Shown here in pieces: positions 52,396 to 64,000 of a stretch of 64,000 nt of DNA. Numbering within the stretch: the first letter of the stretch is position 1; each line of letters begins with the position of its first letter. Location: the NCBI GenBank assembly GCA_016235045.1, contig JACRME010000001.1:62001-126000 (forward strand), read 5' to 3'. The position numbers and the translations under genes were made by a program. The DNA is from Nitrosomonadales bacterium (lineage in GTDB: Bacteria > Pseudomonadota > Gammaproteobacteria > Burkholderiales > Gallionellaceae). The notes beneath the pieces were generated by a model, which was not told the DNA's origin, did not search any database, and was given only the letters and a program-made list of their open reading frames with translations.

Positions 52396-53460
52396 TCAAG
52401 ACAATACTGCGGGCAGGGATATAAATGATGCGTAGCGCTCTGCTGCCTCGCTAAATGCCCGCCTTTCGGTTTTGCTTATCGGGTCAAAAGGAGAGGCGAT
52501 TATCTCGACGGACGACTTCTTGACGGCGCGTTTCCATGTCCCGGCCACGCGACCGTCGATGACGATGGTGGAAGCGAACATGCCGTTGCCACCGGGGCAG
52601 ACTTTTTCCGCGTGCGCACTGTCCAGCACCGCGCTGCGATCCTTGTAACCGAGCAGGTATTCATCAAAACCGGGCAGCAAAATAATGCTTGCCCGTTCTC
52701 CGGGAACGGCGGTATCCGGCGGCATCCAGTACGTCAGCTTGTCCACTTTTTCCTGCAGCAGGTTCGATTTGATTGCCTCGAACCCGGCACGAGCCTCGGC
52801 CGCGCCCAAACCGGACCACCAGATGAAATCCTGCAAGGTGGCCGGACCGCGGCTGGTGAAATAGCGCAACGCCAGTTCTGCCAGCGCCTCGTCGCGTGTT
52901 TTCCCTTTCGCGGGGGCAACCCATTCGTCGAGCAGCGCGAAGGTTTGTTCCTTGTCGGTCGTGGCAGCGAAGCAGATCAGGCCGCGCAACGCGGAGTTCC
53001 ACAGGATGTGGTAGCCGCGTTGGCCGTCGGTCGATATGCCTGCGTCTTCCAGGGCGGCGTACAATTCCACCCGGCTTTTTTGCTTCCCACCGCCCAAGGC
53101 CTTGGCAAAAATTTCGCGGCAGCGGGCAAGGGTCTTGTCGTCCAGCTCAAGCGCGTCGCGCCGGCGCTGACTGCCCGCGAGATTTTTGGGGGATGTCAGC
53201 GCGAGTATCCAGCGCACATCCTGCGCCGCCACAATGTGCAGGGTGCCGCGCATCGGCCAGGTCCTGACGATCCGGCGCTCGTCCAGCGCGCGATTGATGT
53301 CGGCATCCACGGCTTGCGGCAGGCGCAGCCCGATAGACCATTTCGCGCCGGGAAAATCCTGGCCCTGTATTCCGCCCAGCCATGCCACAGCCTGTTCCGC
53401 CGTCTTGCACCGCGTATGCGCTATTTGCTGGTTATGCAGCCTGAGAACGCCGATATTCAA
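52396..53460 (-). CDS. AlkZ-like winged-helix DNA glycosylase-type protein
   Basis: 354 residues from TTG 53460; the next in-frame ATG is ~70 codons later. HTH_42/AlkZ family: GIQGQDFPGAKWSI has the Q-x-Q catalytic-type motif, and RIVRTWPMRGTLHIVAAQDVRWIL follows (given as RTWPMRGTLHIVAA). Members unhook DNA crosslinks or excise alkylated bases. The start is 3 bases after the stop of a small ORF in the def operon. Confidence 0.78.
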   Translation of the reverse strand: MNIGVLRLHNQQIAHTRCKTAEQAVAWLGGIQGQDFPGAKWSIGLRLPQAVDADINRALDERRIVRTWPMRGTLHIVAAQDVRWILALTSPKNLAGSQRRRDALELDDKTLARCREIFAKALGGGKQKSRVELYAALEDAGISTDGQRGYHILWNSALRGLICFAATTDKEQTFALLDEWVAPAKGKTRDEALAELALRYFTSRGPATLQDFIWWSGLGAAEARAGFEAIKSNLLQEKVDKLTYWMPPDTAVPGERASIILLPGFDEYLLGYKDRSAVLDSAHAEKVCPGGNGMFASTIVIDGRVAGTWKRAVKKSSVEIIASPFDPISKTERRAFSEAAERYASFISLPAVLS

Positions 53461-53463
53461 GTT

Positions 53464-53595
53464 TCACCCGGCGCTTGGCACGTCCGAACCCCAAATCCGC
53501 TCAAGGCGGAAGCGGCCTTCCGGCGTGGTCATGACCATCAGCGCCGTCTCAAGGAAAACATCAGCGCCGACCTGCCCCATGCCGGCCGCGCTCAT
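53464..53595 (-). CDS. Small 43-residue ORF coupled to def
   Basis: Starts at ATG 53595, which overlaps the def stop as TAATG, and stops 3 bases before the AlkZ-like TTG. Protein starts [14 protein letters not shown] and contains LALMVMTTPEGRFRLER-like sequence (exactly ALMVMTTPEGRFRLER). No family recognised. The coupling to both neighbours argues for translation, but it may be only a spacer that passes ribosomes on to the TTG. Confidence 0.4.
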   Translation of the reverse strand: MSAAGMGQVGADVFLETALMVMTTPEGRFRLERIWGSDVPSAG

Positions 53596-54104
53596 TATTC
53601 GTCCTGCACTTCTTCGCCGGGGGACATCGCTTCGTTGAAGCCGAAGTTTCTCAAGTCGCGGATGCGCATGGGGTAGAGGATGCCGTCGAGATGGTCGCAT
53701 TCGTGCTGCACCACGCGCGCGTGAAAACCGCTCACCGTACGGTCGATGATCGCGCCGTATTGGTCGTGTCCCTGGTAGCGCAACTGCGTATAACGCGGCA
53801 CCAGGCCGCGCATGCCGGGCACGCTGAGGCAGCCCTCCCAGCCATCTTCCATCGCGTCCGAAAGCGGGGTGAGGACTGGATTGATGAGGACGGTCTGCGG
53901 TACGGACTCCGCTTCCGGATAGCGCGGATTCCTGCTTACTTCGAAGATGATCACGCGCAGGCTCACGCCGATTTGCGGTGCGGCCAGGCCAACGCCGTTC
54001 AGGGCATGCATGGTGTCGCGCATGTCGGCCAGCAAGGCGTGCAATTCCGCCGTGTCGAACGCGCGCAACTCGTCTGCCCGTTGCAGCAGGCGCGCATCGC
54101 CCAT
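53595..54104 (-). CDS. def: Peptide deformylase
   Basis: 169 residues from ATG 54104, chosen because GGGAGG is 8 bases upstream; longer in-frame starts overlap the upstream gene. Catalytic motifs [18 protein letters not shown] and QHECDHLDG (metal Cys and two His plus Glu) are all present. It removes the N-formyl group from nascent proteins. Part of the zipA-ligA-galU-hpt-mtnP operon. Confidence 0.95.
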   Translation of the reverse strand: MGDARLLQRADELRAFDTAELHALLADMRDTMHALNGVGLAAPQIGVSLRVIIFEVSRNPRYPEAESVPQTVLINPVLTPLSDAMEDGWEGCLSVPGMRGLVPRYTQLRYQGHDQYGAIIDRTVSGFHARVVQHECDHLDGILYPMRIRDLRNFGFNEAMSPGEEVQDE

Positions 54105-54117
54105 GCGCAAAACCTCC

Positions 54118-54864
54118 CTAATCGCCATCGCCAGAAACCGCAAATTCAAGGACGGACTTGACCCGCTCCATCGCGGGGCTGATCACGGCGCCTATCGTTT
54201 CCAGCGGAACGCCGTCGCGGCTGTTACCGCGCCCGGCGGCGTAGTTCACCACCACGGCGATAGTGGCATAGGCCAGGCCCAGTTCTTTGGCCAGCGCCGC
54301 TTCCGGCATGCCCGTCATGCCGACCATGTCGACACCGTCCCGCTCCAGGCGGTTGACCTCTGCCGCCGTTTCCAGCCTGGGACCCTGGGTGACGGCATGC
54401 ACGCCGCCGTCCACGCATTTCTCGCCCGCCCGCTTGGCTGCCGCCAATATCTGCTGGCGTATTTTCTCGCTATAGGGCTTGGTGAAGTCGATATGCGTGA
54501 CCGTCTTGTCCTTGCCGTCGAAATAGGTGAACGAGCGTCCAAACGTGTAGTCGATGATCTGGTCCGGCACGGCCAGCATGCCGGGCGCCAGATCGGGGCG
54601 TATGCAGCCTACCGAGGTGACTGCAATGACGCGCTTTGCCCCCTGGTCGCGCAACGCCCACAAATTGGCACGATAGTTCACCTCGTGCGGCGGAATGGTG
54701 TGCCCGTAGCCGTGGCGCGCGAGGAACATGAGTTCGTGCTCGTTGATGGTGCCGAAAGTCATCGGCCCGGAAGGTTCGCCGTAGGGCGTGCGCATCACCT
54801 GCCTATGGCTGATTTTCAGGTTGGTCAGTTGGGTGAGGCCGGTTCCACCGATGATTGCCAGCAT
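54118..54864 (-). CDS. mtnP: S-methyl-5'-thioinosine/adenosine phosphorylase
   Basis: 248 residues. Phosphate loop IIGGTGL at the N-terminus, [18 protein letters not shown], and the late block [19 protein letters not shown] of the MTAP/MTIP family. It cleaves methylthio-nucleosides for methionine and purine salvage. The methylthioinosine type is common in proteobacteria lacking MTA phosphorylase, but the base preference cannot be proven here. It is one base from hpt upstream. Confidence 0.88.
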   Translation of the reverse strand: MLAIIGGTGLTQLTNLKISHRQVMRTPYGEPSGPMTFGTINEHELMFLARHGYGHTIPPHEVNYRANLWALRDQGAKRVIAVTSVGCIRPDLAPGMLAVPDQIIDYTFGRSFTYFDGKDKTVTHIDFTKPYSEKIRQQILAAAKRAGEKCVDGGVHAVTQGPRLETAAEVNRLERDGVDMVGMTGMPEAALAKELGLAYATIAVVVNYAAGRGNSRDGVPLETIGAVISPAMERVKSVLEFAVSGDGD

Positions 54865-54865
54865 A

Positions 54866-55413
54866 TTAGCTTCCCTTTAATGCGTAGATCGCGGGCAGGT
54901 TGCGCCACGCACCATGTACATCCATCCCGTAACCGAATACAAACCGGTTCGGCAATTCCATCCCGACAAAATCGGCGCGGATGGGCTTGTCGCAGCCTTT
55001 TACCTTGTCCGCAAACACGGCGCTGTAAAACTTCGCCGCCCCCAATTCCATCACGCGTTGCCTGATCGCATGCAGAGTCTGCCCTTCGTCCAGGATATCG
55101 TCCACCACCAGCACGACTTTGCCGCGCACATTTTCGCGCGGCGCAACCTTCCAGTGCAATTCTCCGCCCTGCTTTTCATTACCATAGCGCGAAACATGCA
55201 GGTAGTCGAAGTCCAGCGGAAAATCGAGCAGCGGCAGCAACTGCCCGGTGAAAACGACTGCGCCCCCCATTACCGACAATACCAGGGGGTGCTGGTCGGC
55301 CAGCGCCGCGTTGATTGCCTGCGCAACGCCATGCACCGCGGCACGCACTTCTTCCGCCGAGCGTATCAGCTCGGCTTCTTCCAGAATGGTGCGGGCTTGC
55401 CGGTTGTTGAGCA

Positions 55414-55414
<1 letters not shown>
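54866..55414 (-). CDS. hpt: Hypoxanthine-guanine phosphoribosyltransferase
   Basis: 182 residues. PRPP-binding motif VVLVVDDILDEGQTL (Asp-Asp-Ile-Leu) and the upstream DYLHVSRYGNEKQGGEL; C-terminal region ADFVGMELPNRFVFGYGMD. It converts hypoxanthine or guanine to nucleotides, following the phosphorylase in purine salvage. Start overlaps the galU stop (TGATG). Confidence 0.9.
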
Positions 55415-59380
<3,966 letters not shown>

Positions 59381-59656
59381 GTTTGAATACCAAGGCACGC
59401 GCCGCGTAGGAAATACGCGTGAATTATCTCAAATCCTTGCTTAGAATGGCAGACTTCGGGGCCGGGCGGCCGGAAACGTCCGCCAGAAAATGACTTTTTA
59501 ACCCTACTTTAGTAGTTGACGAAGCGGGCTGGTAGGGCTCTACTTACGCTGTTAACACCCTGTCAGCCAACACCTGGACTAGCCACGCCGCATCGCCACC
59601 CCGCATTTTGGATGGGGCGAAGTATCTCACGATCCGTTTATAGAGGAATGACCATC
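59381..59656. other. Intergenic region between zipA and rpfG
   Basis: 276 bases. It contains CTAC-TTTA-GTAG and CCCTAC...GTAGGG pairings at 59502-59537 and CCCCG..GGGGC at about 59603-59622, which could give a structured leader for rpfG. I compared it with c-di-GMP riboswitch (GEMM) patterns and saw no match. Confidence 0.35.
59516..59544 (+). promoter_or_regulatory. Candidate rpfGC promoter
   Basis: TTGACG (59516-59521) and TCTACT (59539-59544) with 17-base spacing. The leader before the rpfG start would be ~105 bases. Confidence 0.4.
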
Positions 59657-60769
59657 ATGCCATTTGAGATCATCGGACAAAACAGCAGCACCTTGCCGCA
59701 TCCGACCGTCGTGATCATAGACGATGAATTCACCAGCCGGATCATCCTCGACAAGATCGTGCGCAGCTTGCAAAAGGAGGTTTCGGTCGAGTCCTTCCCG
59801 TCCCCGTTAGGGGCGCTGGATTGGTTGCATCTCAACCATCCGGACCTGATCCTGGTCGATCATCTGATGGACGATATGTCCGGTCTGGAGACCGTCAAAA
59901 GGATACGCCGCATCCCCCATCTGGAACATGTCCCCATCATCATGATCACCGTGTCGGGCGAGAACGAGGTACGCAACAAGGCGCTGGAGGTCGGGGTCAC
60001 CGAGTTCCTGGCGAAACCCTTCAACCACTATGAGTGCCAGATCCGCTGCCGTAACCTCCTTTCCTTGCACATGCACCACCGGGACGTAATGCGCCGCTCG
60101 GAGGAGTTGGAAAAAGCCGTTACCGAAGCGACCAAACGGATACTTGAACGCGAACAGGAGACGCTATTCCGGCTGGCGAAAGCGGGGGAATACCGGGATT
60201 CCGATACCGGCAACCATGTGTTGCGCATGTCCCGTTTTTCGCGACTGATCGCCGAAGGGATGGGGCTGGACGAGAACCGCTGCAGCCTGATCGAAATGGC
60301 CGCCCCCATGCACGACATCGGCAAGATCGGCATACCGGACAATATCCTGCTCAAGCCGGGCAAGCTGAATCACGAGGAATTTTCGATCATGAAGACGCAC
60401 ACTTCGATCGGCTACCATATCCTTAAAAGCAGCCACTCCAAATACATCAGCCTCGGCGCCGAGATTGCACTCTCGCACCACGAACGCTTCGACGGCAGCG
60501 GCTACCCGAACGGCCTGGAGGGCAAGGCCATCCCGCTGGACGCGCGCATCGTTGCCTTAGCCGATGTCTACGATGCCCTCACCTCGGAGCGCCCGTACAA
60601 AAAGGCCTGGTCCAACCAGGAAGCCCTGGAATATATCCATTCCAACAAAGGCACTCACTTCGACCCGAGTTGCGTGGAGGCATTCCTGCTGCAATTCGGC
60701 AAGATCAGCCTGATCCAGCAACAACTGCAGGATGCCTCGCCATCCCAGAAAGGACAGGTGTGGCAATGA
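59657..60769 (+). CDS. rpfG: RpfG-like response regulator with HD-GYP
   Basis: 370 residues from ATG 59657, with GAGGA nine bases upstream. Receiver domain (~16-135) with acceptor Asp in LILVDHLMDDM and a Lys at FLAKPF; HD-GYP domain (~180-355) with RDSDTGNHVLRMSR, APMHDIGKIGIPD, HHERFDGSGYP and ADVYDALTSERPY. It degrades c-di-GMP when phosphorylated by the partner kinase. Overlaps rpfC by 4 bases. The gene order with rpfC and rpfF nearby marks the DSF signalling system. Confidence 0.9.
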   Translation: MPFEIIGQNSSTLPHPTVVIIDDEFTSRIILDKIVRSLQKEVSVESFPSPLGALDWLHLNHPDLILVDHLMDDMSGLETVKRIRRIPHLEHVPIIMITVSGENEVRNKALEVGVTEFLAKPFNHYECQIRCRNLLSLHMHHRDVMRRSEELEKAVTEATKRILEREQETLFRLAKAGEYRDSDTGNHVLRMSRFSRLIAEGMGLDENRCSLIEMAAPMHDIGKIGIPDNILLKPGKLNHEEFSIMKTHTSIGYHILKSSHSKYISLGAEIALSHHERFDGSGYPNGLEGKAIPLDARIVALADVYDALTSERPYKKAWSNQEALEYIHSNKGTHFDPSCVEAFLLQFGKISLIQQQLQDASPSQKGQVWQ

Positions 60770-63291
60770 ACGGCAGGCTCGAGTACTTCATCCAGCAGGT
60801 GCGCCAGCGCGAAGGCGAGCATGAGCAGTCGTTGTTGCGGGTATTCTTTACCTTCCCGATTTTTATTTATCTGTTCGTCGAATTTTATTTCGTCACTCCC
60901 ACCTCCATTGGGGTGCCAATATTCGTTTTCTCAGTCATTTGCTTCGCCAGTGCCATCTTGCTGGTGTTGTATGTCTTCTACAAAGGCAACACCTCCAGGA
61001 AACGCCAATGCATGGCAATGTATGCCGACATCACTGCCATCAGTCTTGGCATGATGCTGACCGATGAGGCCGGTGTTTTATTCTATGGCATCTACCTCTG
61101 GGTCATCACCGGCAACGGTATTCGATACGGCAAAGAGTCGCTGATCAACGCTTATGTTGCCAGCATGATTGGCTTCACGACCGTCGTCCTCTTTAACGGC
61201 TACTGGCATGACCACTTGCGCATTGCCGTGGGTCTTTGGCTCACCCTGCTGTGTATACCGCTTTATATCCTCAAGTTACGCGGCCAACTGAACGACGCTC
61301 TGGAAAACGCCCAGGCTGCCAGCAAAGCCAAAAGCGACTTCCTGTCCAACATGAGCCATGAAATGCGCACGCCGCTCAATGGCGTAATCGGCGCCAGCGA
61401 CCTGTTGATAAGCACGCGCCTGAACGACGAACAGAAGGATCTTGTGGCCACGCTGAAAAAATCGGGGCATCTGCTGCTCAAACTGATCGACAACATCCTC
61501 GACCTCTCCAAGATCGAGAGCGGAAAACTGGTCTCGGAGAAAGTCGATTTCGATCTGCACAAACTGGTCAACAGCACACTGGAAATGTTCCAGCCCCAGG
61601 TCGAGAAGAAGGGAATAAGCATGTCGGTCCGCTTCACGCCGGAGACATGCTTCATGCTGCAGGGCGATCCGTTGCACCTGCAGCAGGTCATCATCAATCT
61701 GATCGGCAATGCAATCAAATTCACCAGCAAGGGCAGCGTCGAACTCAGGATCGGCACCATGCACCAGGATGCCCTCCATATCCGCCTCCGCTTCGAGGTG
61801 ATCGATACGGGTATCGGTATTTCGCCACAAGCCCAGGCAAAAATATTCGAAAGCTTTACCCAGGCCGACCATAACATCACCCGAACCTATGGCGGCACCG
61901 GACTGGGCACGACAATTTCCAAGCAGTTGGTTGAACTCATGGGCGGCAAGATGGGCCTGCAGAGCGAGCCGGGGATAGGCAGCATCTTCTGGTTCGAGGC
62001 TCCTTTCGACAAACAGCCAGCCACCGTTCTCAGCGAAACCAAGCCGACGCTGGAGCAACTGTACCTGCTGACCATAGGCCTGCCGCTGAACGAACAACTC
62101 TCCGTCACCAGTTATGCGAACACGTGGGGAATTCGTTGCGAACATGCCGCTTCGCTGACGCATTTCTTCACCCATTTGATCAACAGGGATGTCGCCCGGC
62201 CAAACCACCTGGCTATCCTGTGCTTGCCCCAGAACATCGGGATGACTGCAACAGACTTCGCTGCGAACATACAGGAACTGCAGGGTAAGCAGAAATTGTC
62301 AACCATACTGATCAACCCGGACCTGCACAACCACAGCGAAAAAGACTACCTCGATGCCGGGTATGCCTGTTTGCTGCGCACTCCGCTCGACAAGACCTTG
62401 CTGTTCAATGCCCTGCACGGAATCATGTCGCCGCGCCCCTCCGAGGGCGTAATTTCGTTCAAGGATCATTACGAACGCAGCACGGCCAGCAAACGCGGTG
62501 TCAGGATACTTGTTGCCGAGGATAACGGCACCAACCGGCAGATCATCGAAAAAATACTGAAGCATGGCCATCACAAAGTAGATCTGGTGGAAAACGGCGA
62601 ACAGGCGCTGGACAAACTCGAGGAGAATACCTACGACCTGTTGATACTGGACATGAACATGCCGCAGATAGGCGGACTGGAAGTCGTCAACATGCATCGC
62701 GCACTGTCAAGGCAACCGCTGGATACGCCGGTTATCATCCTGACTGCCAATGCCACGCTGGAAGCCAAGAGGGAATGCGAACGCGCCCGCATTGATGCCT
62801 ATCTGACCAAGCCTGTCGATGCCCTGACCTTGCTGGATACCGTAGCCCGCCTGACGCTGACCCCTGCCAAGACAGATGCACCTCAACTGGCCCTCTCCGC
62901 CCATCAAAATGAAGAACAATACCAGTCCGGGTTGATCAATGAAAACACCTTGCACCATCTGGCCTTGCTGGGCGGCCACCAGGAAGACTTCCTGCGTACG
63001 GTGATCTACGGATTCCTGTCCGAAACGGACAAGCTGCTTGAAGCCATGCGTATTGCGCTATCCAGACAGGAGTACGCCACGTTCAAGGAGTTGGCACACA
63101 TTCTGAAAGGTAGCTCGGGAAACGTCGGCGCCGAGGCGTTGTTCGACGTGTGCAGGCAGATACTGGAACTCGGCGATCCCGAACTGCAGATTTCCGCTGC
63201 CGGGTTGCTTAACGAGGCGTTGGACAGTTACCCCGCCACCCGGGCCTCGCTTCTGCGTTATTTGAACGGCGCCAACCAGGCCACCTTGTAA
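60766..63291 (+). CDS. rpfC: RpfC-like hybrid sensor kinase
   Basis: 841 residues. About five N-terminal helices (~25-180), HisKA with phospho-His in FLSNMSHEMRTPLNGVIG, HATPase with DTGIGISPQAQAK and GGTGLGT, then a receiver (~575-695, ILVAEDNGTNRQI, LILDMNMPQIGG, LTKPVDAL) and an Hpt domain (~735-835, HILKGSSGNVG). This order matches RpfC, the DSF sensor that also restrains the RpfF synthase through its receiver. It is translationally coupled to rpfG and ends 4 bases from the convergent rpfF. Confidence 0.9.
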   Translation: MNGRLEYFIQQVRQREGEHEQSLLRVFFTFPIFIYLFVEFYFVTPTSIGVPIFVFSVICFASAILLVLYVFYKGNTSRKRQCMAMYADITAISLGMMLTDEAGVLFYGIYLWVITGNGIRYGKESLINAYVASMIGFTTVVLFNGYWHDHLRIAVGLWLTLLCIPLYILKLRGQLNDALENAQAASKAKSDFLSNMSHEMRTPLNGVIGASDLLISTRLNDEQKDLVATLKKSGHLLLKLIDNILDLSKIESGKLVSEKVDFDLHKLVNSTLEMFQPQVEKKGISMSVRFTPETCFMLQGDPLHLQQVIINLIGNAIKFTSKGSVELRIGTMHQDALHIRLRFEVIDTGIGISPQAQAKIFESFTQADHNITRTYGGTGLGTTISKQLVELMGGKMGLQSEPGIGSIFWFEAPFDKQPATVLSETKPTLEQLYLLTIGLPLNEQLSVTSYANTWGIRCEHAASLTHFFTHLINRDVARPNHLAILCLPQNIGMTATDFAANIQELQGKQKLSTILINPDLHNHSEKDYLDAGYACLLRTPLDKTLLFNALHGIMSPRPSEGVISFKDHYERSTASKRGVRILVAEDNGTNRQIIEKILKHGHHKVDLVENGEQALDKLEENTYDLLILDMNMPQIGGLEVVNMHRALSRQPLDTPVIILTANATLEAKRECERARIDAYLTKPVDALTLLDTVARLTLTPAKTDAPQLALSAHQNEEQYQSGLINENTLHHLALLGGHQEDFLRTVIYGFLSETDKLLEAMRIALSRQEYATFKELAHILKGSSGNVGAEALFDVCRQILELGDPELQISAAGLLNEALDSYPATRASLLRYLNGANQATL

Positions 63292-63295
63292 TGGA

Positions 63296-64000
63296 TCAGG
63301 CAGTTTTGGCGGTGTGCGTCTGGGTTTGCGGTTGCAGGAACAGTTTTTCCTGGGAACGCACAAACCGGTCCATTACCTTCAAATCCTTTTCATTCAGCTT
63401 GAGCGCCGCATCGACCCAGACGGTCGTAATGTCGATCAACTCCTGATAGTTCAGCGGGTTGAATCTGTGACGCGCTTTCTGAACGGCCAAATAGCCGTTG
63501 GAACGCCGTTCCTGTTTCTTGATGTATTCGTTAACTGCTTCAACCCCCTTGCCGTCTTCGGCAAGTACGTCAACCAGCCCCGCCTCATGCAACTCTTCGG
63601 CGGTGTACATTTTGCCCCCCAAAATCATCTTTTCCGCAAATTTCGGGCTCACCTTTCTGGCAACCAGGCTGTACGCTCCCATACCGGGGAACAGGTTGAA
63701 CAATATTTCCGGGAAGCCTAGCTGACAATTGCGTTCAGCGATAATGATATCGCTGGCCAGTGCCCCCTCCAGGCCACCACCCAGCGCATCCCCCTGAAGC
63801 AGGGAGATTGTCACCAACGGCAAATCATAATGGCGCGTTCTGGGATAGATGACATCGATGCAGGCAACTGCATATTTCAGCAGTGCTTCGCGATCCTGGC
63901 TTCGAATCAGCTCCCTGAAAAGCGAGAGTTGCCCGCCAAGGCTGAATACACCCGGGGTGATGGAGGTGAGCACGGAAAAGCGGATGTCGTGGTATTCCTC
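63296..64000 (-). CDS. rpfF: RpfF-type DSF synthase (N-terminus beyond window)
   Basis: The minus-strand frame is open through base 64000, so the N-terminal part is missing; ~234 residues remain. A crotonase fold with the RpfF residues: GDALGGGLEGALASDIIIAER (quoted as GDALGGGLE and ALASDIIIAER) and GFPEILFNLFPGMGAYS, giving the two catalytic Glu used to make cis-2-unsaturated fatty-acid DSF signals from acyl-ACP. Convergent with rpfC. Confidence 0.88.
   Translation of the reverse strand, partial: EEYHDIRFSVLTSITPGVFSLGGQLSLFRELIRSQDREALLKYAVACIDVIYPRTRHYDLPLVTISLLQGDALGGGLEGALASDIIIAERNCQLGFPEILFNLFPGMGAYSLVARKVSPKFAEKMILGGKMYTAEELHEAGLVDVLAEDGKGVEAVNEYIKKQERRSNGYLAVQKARHRFNPLNYQELIDITTVWVDAALKLNEKDLKVMDRFVRSQEKLFLQPQTQTHTAKTA

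Noticed and set aside
59399-59656. Possible c-di-GMP riboswitch in the rpfG leader
   Set aside because: Stem pairings exist, but the conserved GEMM core bases and tetraloop receptor pattern were not seen.

Overview
This window reads as chromosomal DNA of a betaproteobacterium, most likely a Gallionellaceae/Sideroxydans-like or related Nitrosomonadales organism. That placement is inferred from GC-rich codon use, the gene families present (a diheme-cytochrome/SHP cluster, methylthioinosine phosphorylase, AcnA and FumC isozymes, an Rpf quorum system) and several kinds of dispersed palindromic repeats. No database search was possible. I see no rRNA or tRNA gene, CRISPR array, insertion sequence, prophage or replication origin. 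Coding density is high and most genes sit in short operons.

Layout. 1-7.9 kb is a metal and sulfur stress block: the end of copper oxidase CopA, CopB, two cation-diffusion-facilitator proteins (one DmeF-like), a TMEM175-type channel, and between them a sulfide/persulfide module (ArsR-rhodanese regulator, DsrE-like protein, ETHE1-type persulfide dioxygenase, MFS transporter). 8-16 kb holds a V4R/PAS histidine kinase, RadA, a TonB-dependent receptor and a COG2509 flavoprotein. 16.2-20.3 kb holds a higBA toxin-antitoxin pair and a membrane-bound AraC regulator followed by a four-gene membrane/SDR/DUF2269/DUF4166 operon. 20.3-25.8 kb carries Hsp33, an M48 peptidase with a DUF898 protein, and a four-gene redox operon (cytochrome b561, a four-helix histidine-bearing membrane protein, the O2-binding cytochrome SHP, and diheme cytochrome DHC). 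26-30.2 kb has small conserved genes and an uncharacterised membrane cluster.

30.2-36.1 kb holds a DinG-family helicase, a globin-coupled diguanylate cyclase and a divergent HD-GYP phosphodiesterase plus ankyrin protein. 36.1-38.4 kb is the selenium tRNA-modification pair selD/mnmH. 38.4-41.5 kb is a MarR-EmrA-EmrB efflux operon with a SlyA-type operator. 41.5-49.2 kb has a GGDEF-EAL protein, AcnA, a VIT/CCC1 iron transporter and FumC. 49.2-52.3 kb is a cluster of small genes around a WYL regulator, with a paired dyad motif that may be its operator. 53.5-59.4 kb is a tightly coupled housekeeping operon (zipA-ligA-galU-hpt-mtnP-def-small ORF-alkZ-like). 59.6-64 kb is an apparently complete Rpf/DSF quorum-sensing set: rpfG-rpfC facing rpfF, which runs off the end of the window.

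Recurring themes are c-di-GMP control (one cyclase, two HD-GYP proteins, one GGDEF-EAL protein), metal/sulfur stress, and mobile palindromic repeats. Members of one GC-rich repeat family sit in frame inside copB, dinG and acnA, so they add residues to the proteins instead of breaking them. The items most worth follow-up are those in-frame repeats, the b561/4-helix/SHP/DHC operon, the WYL-associated dyads, the CCGGAA array behind the AraC-type gene, and the rpf locus.
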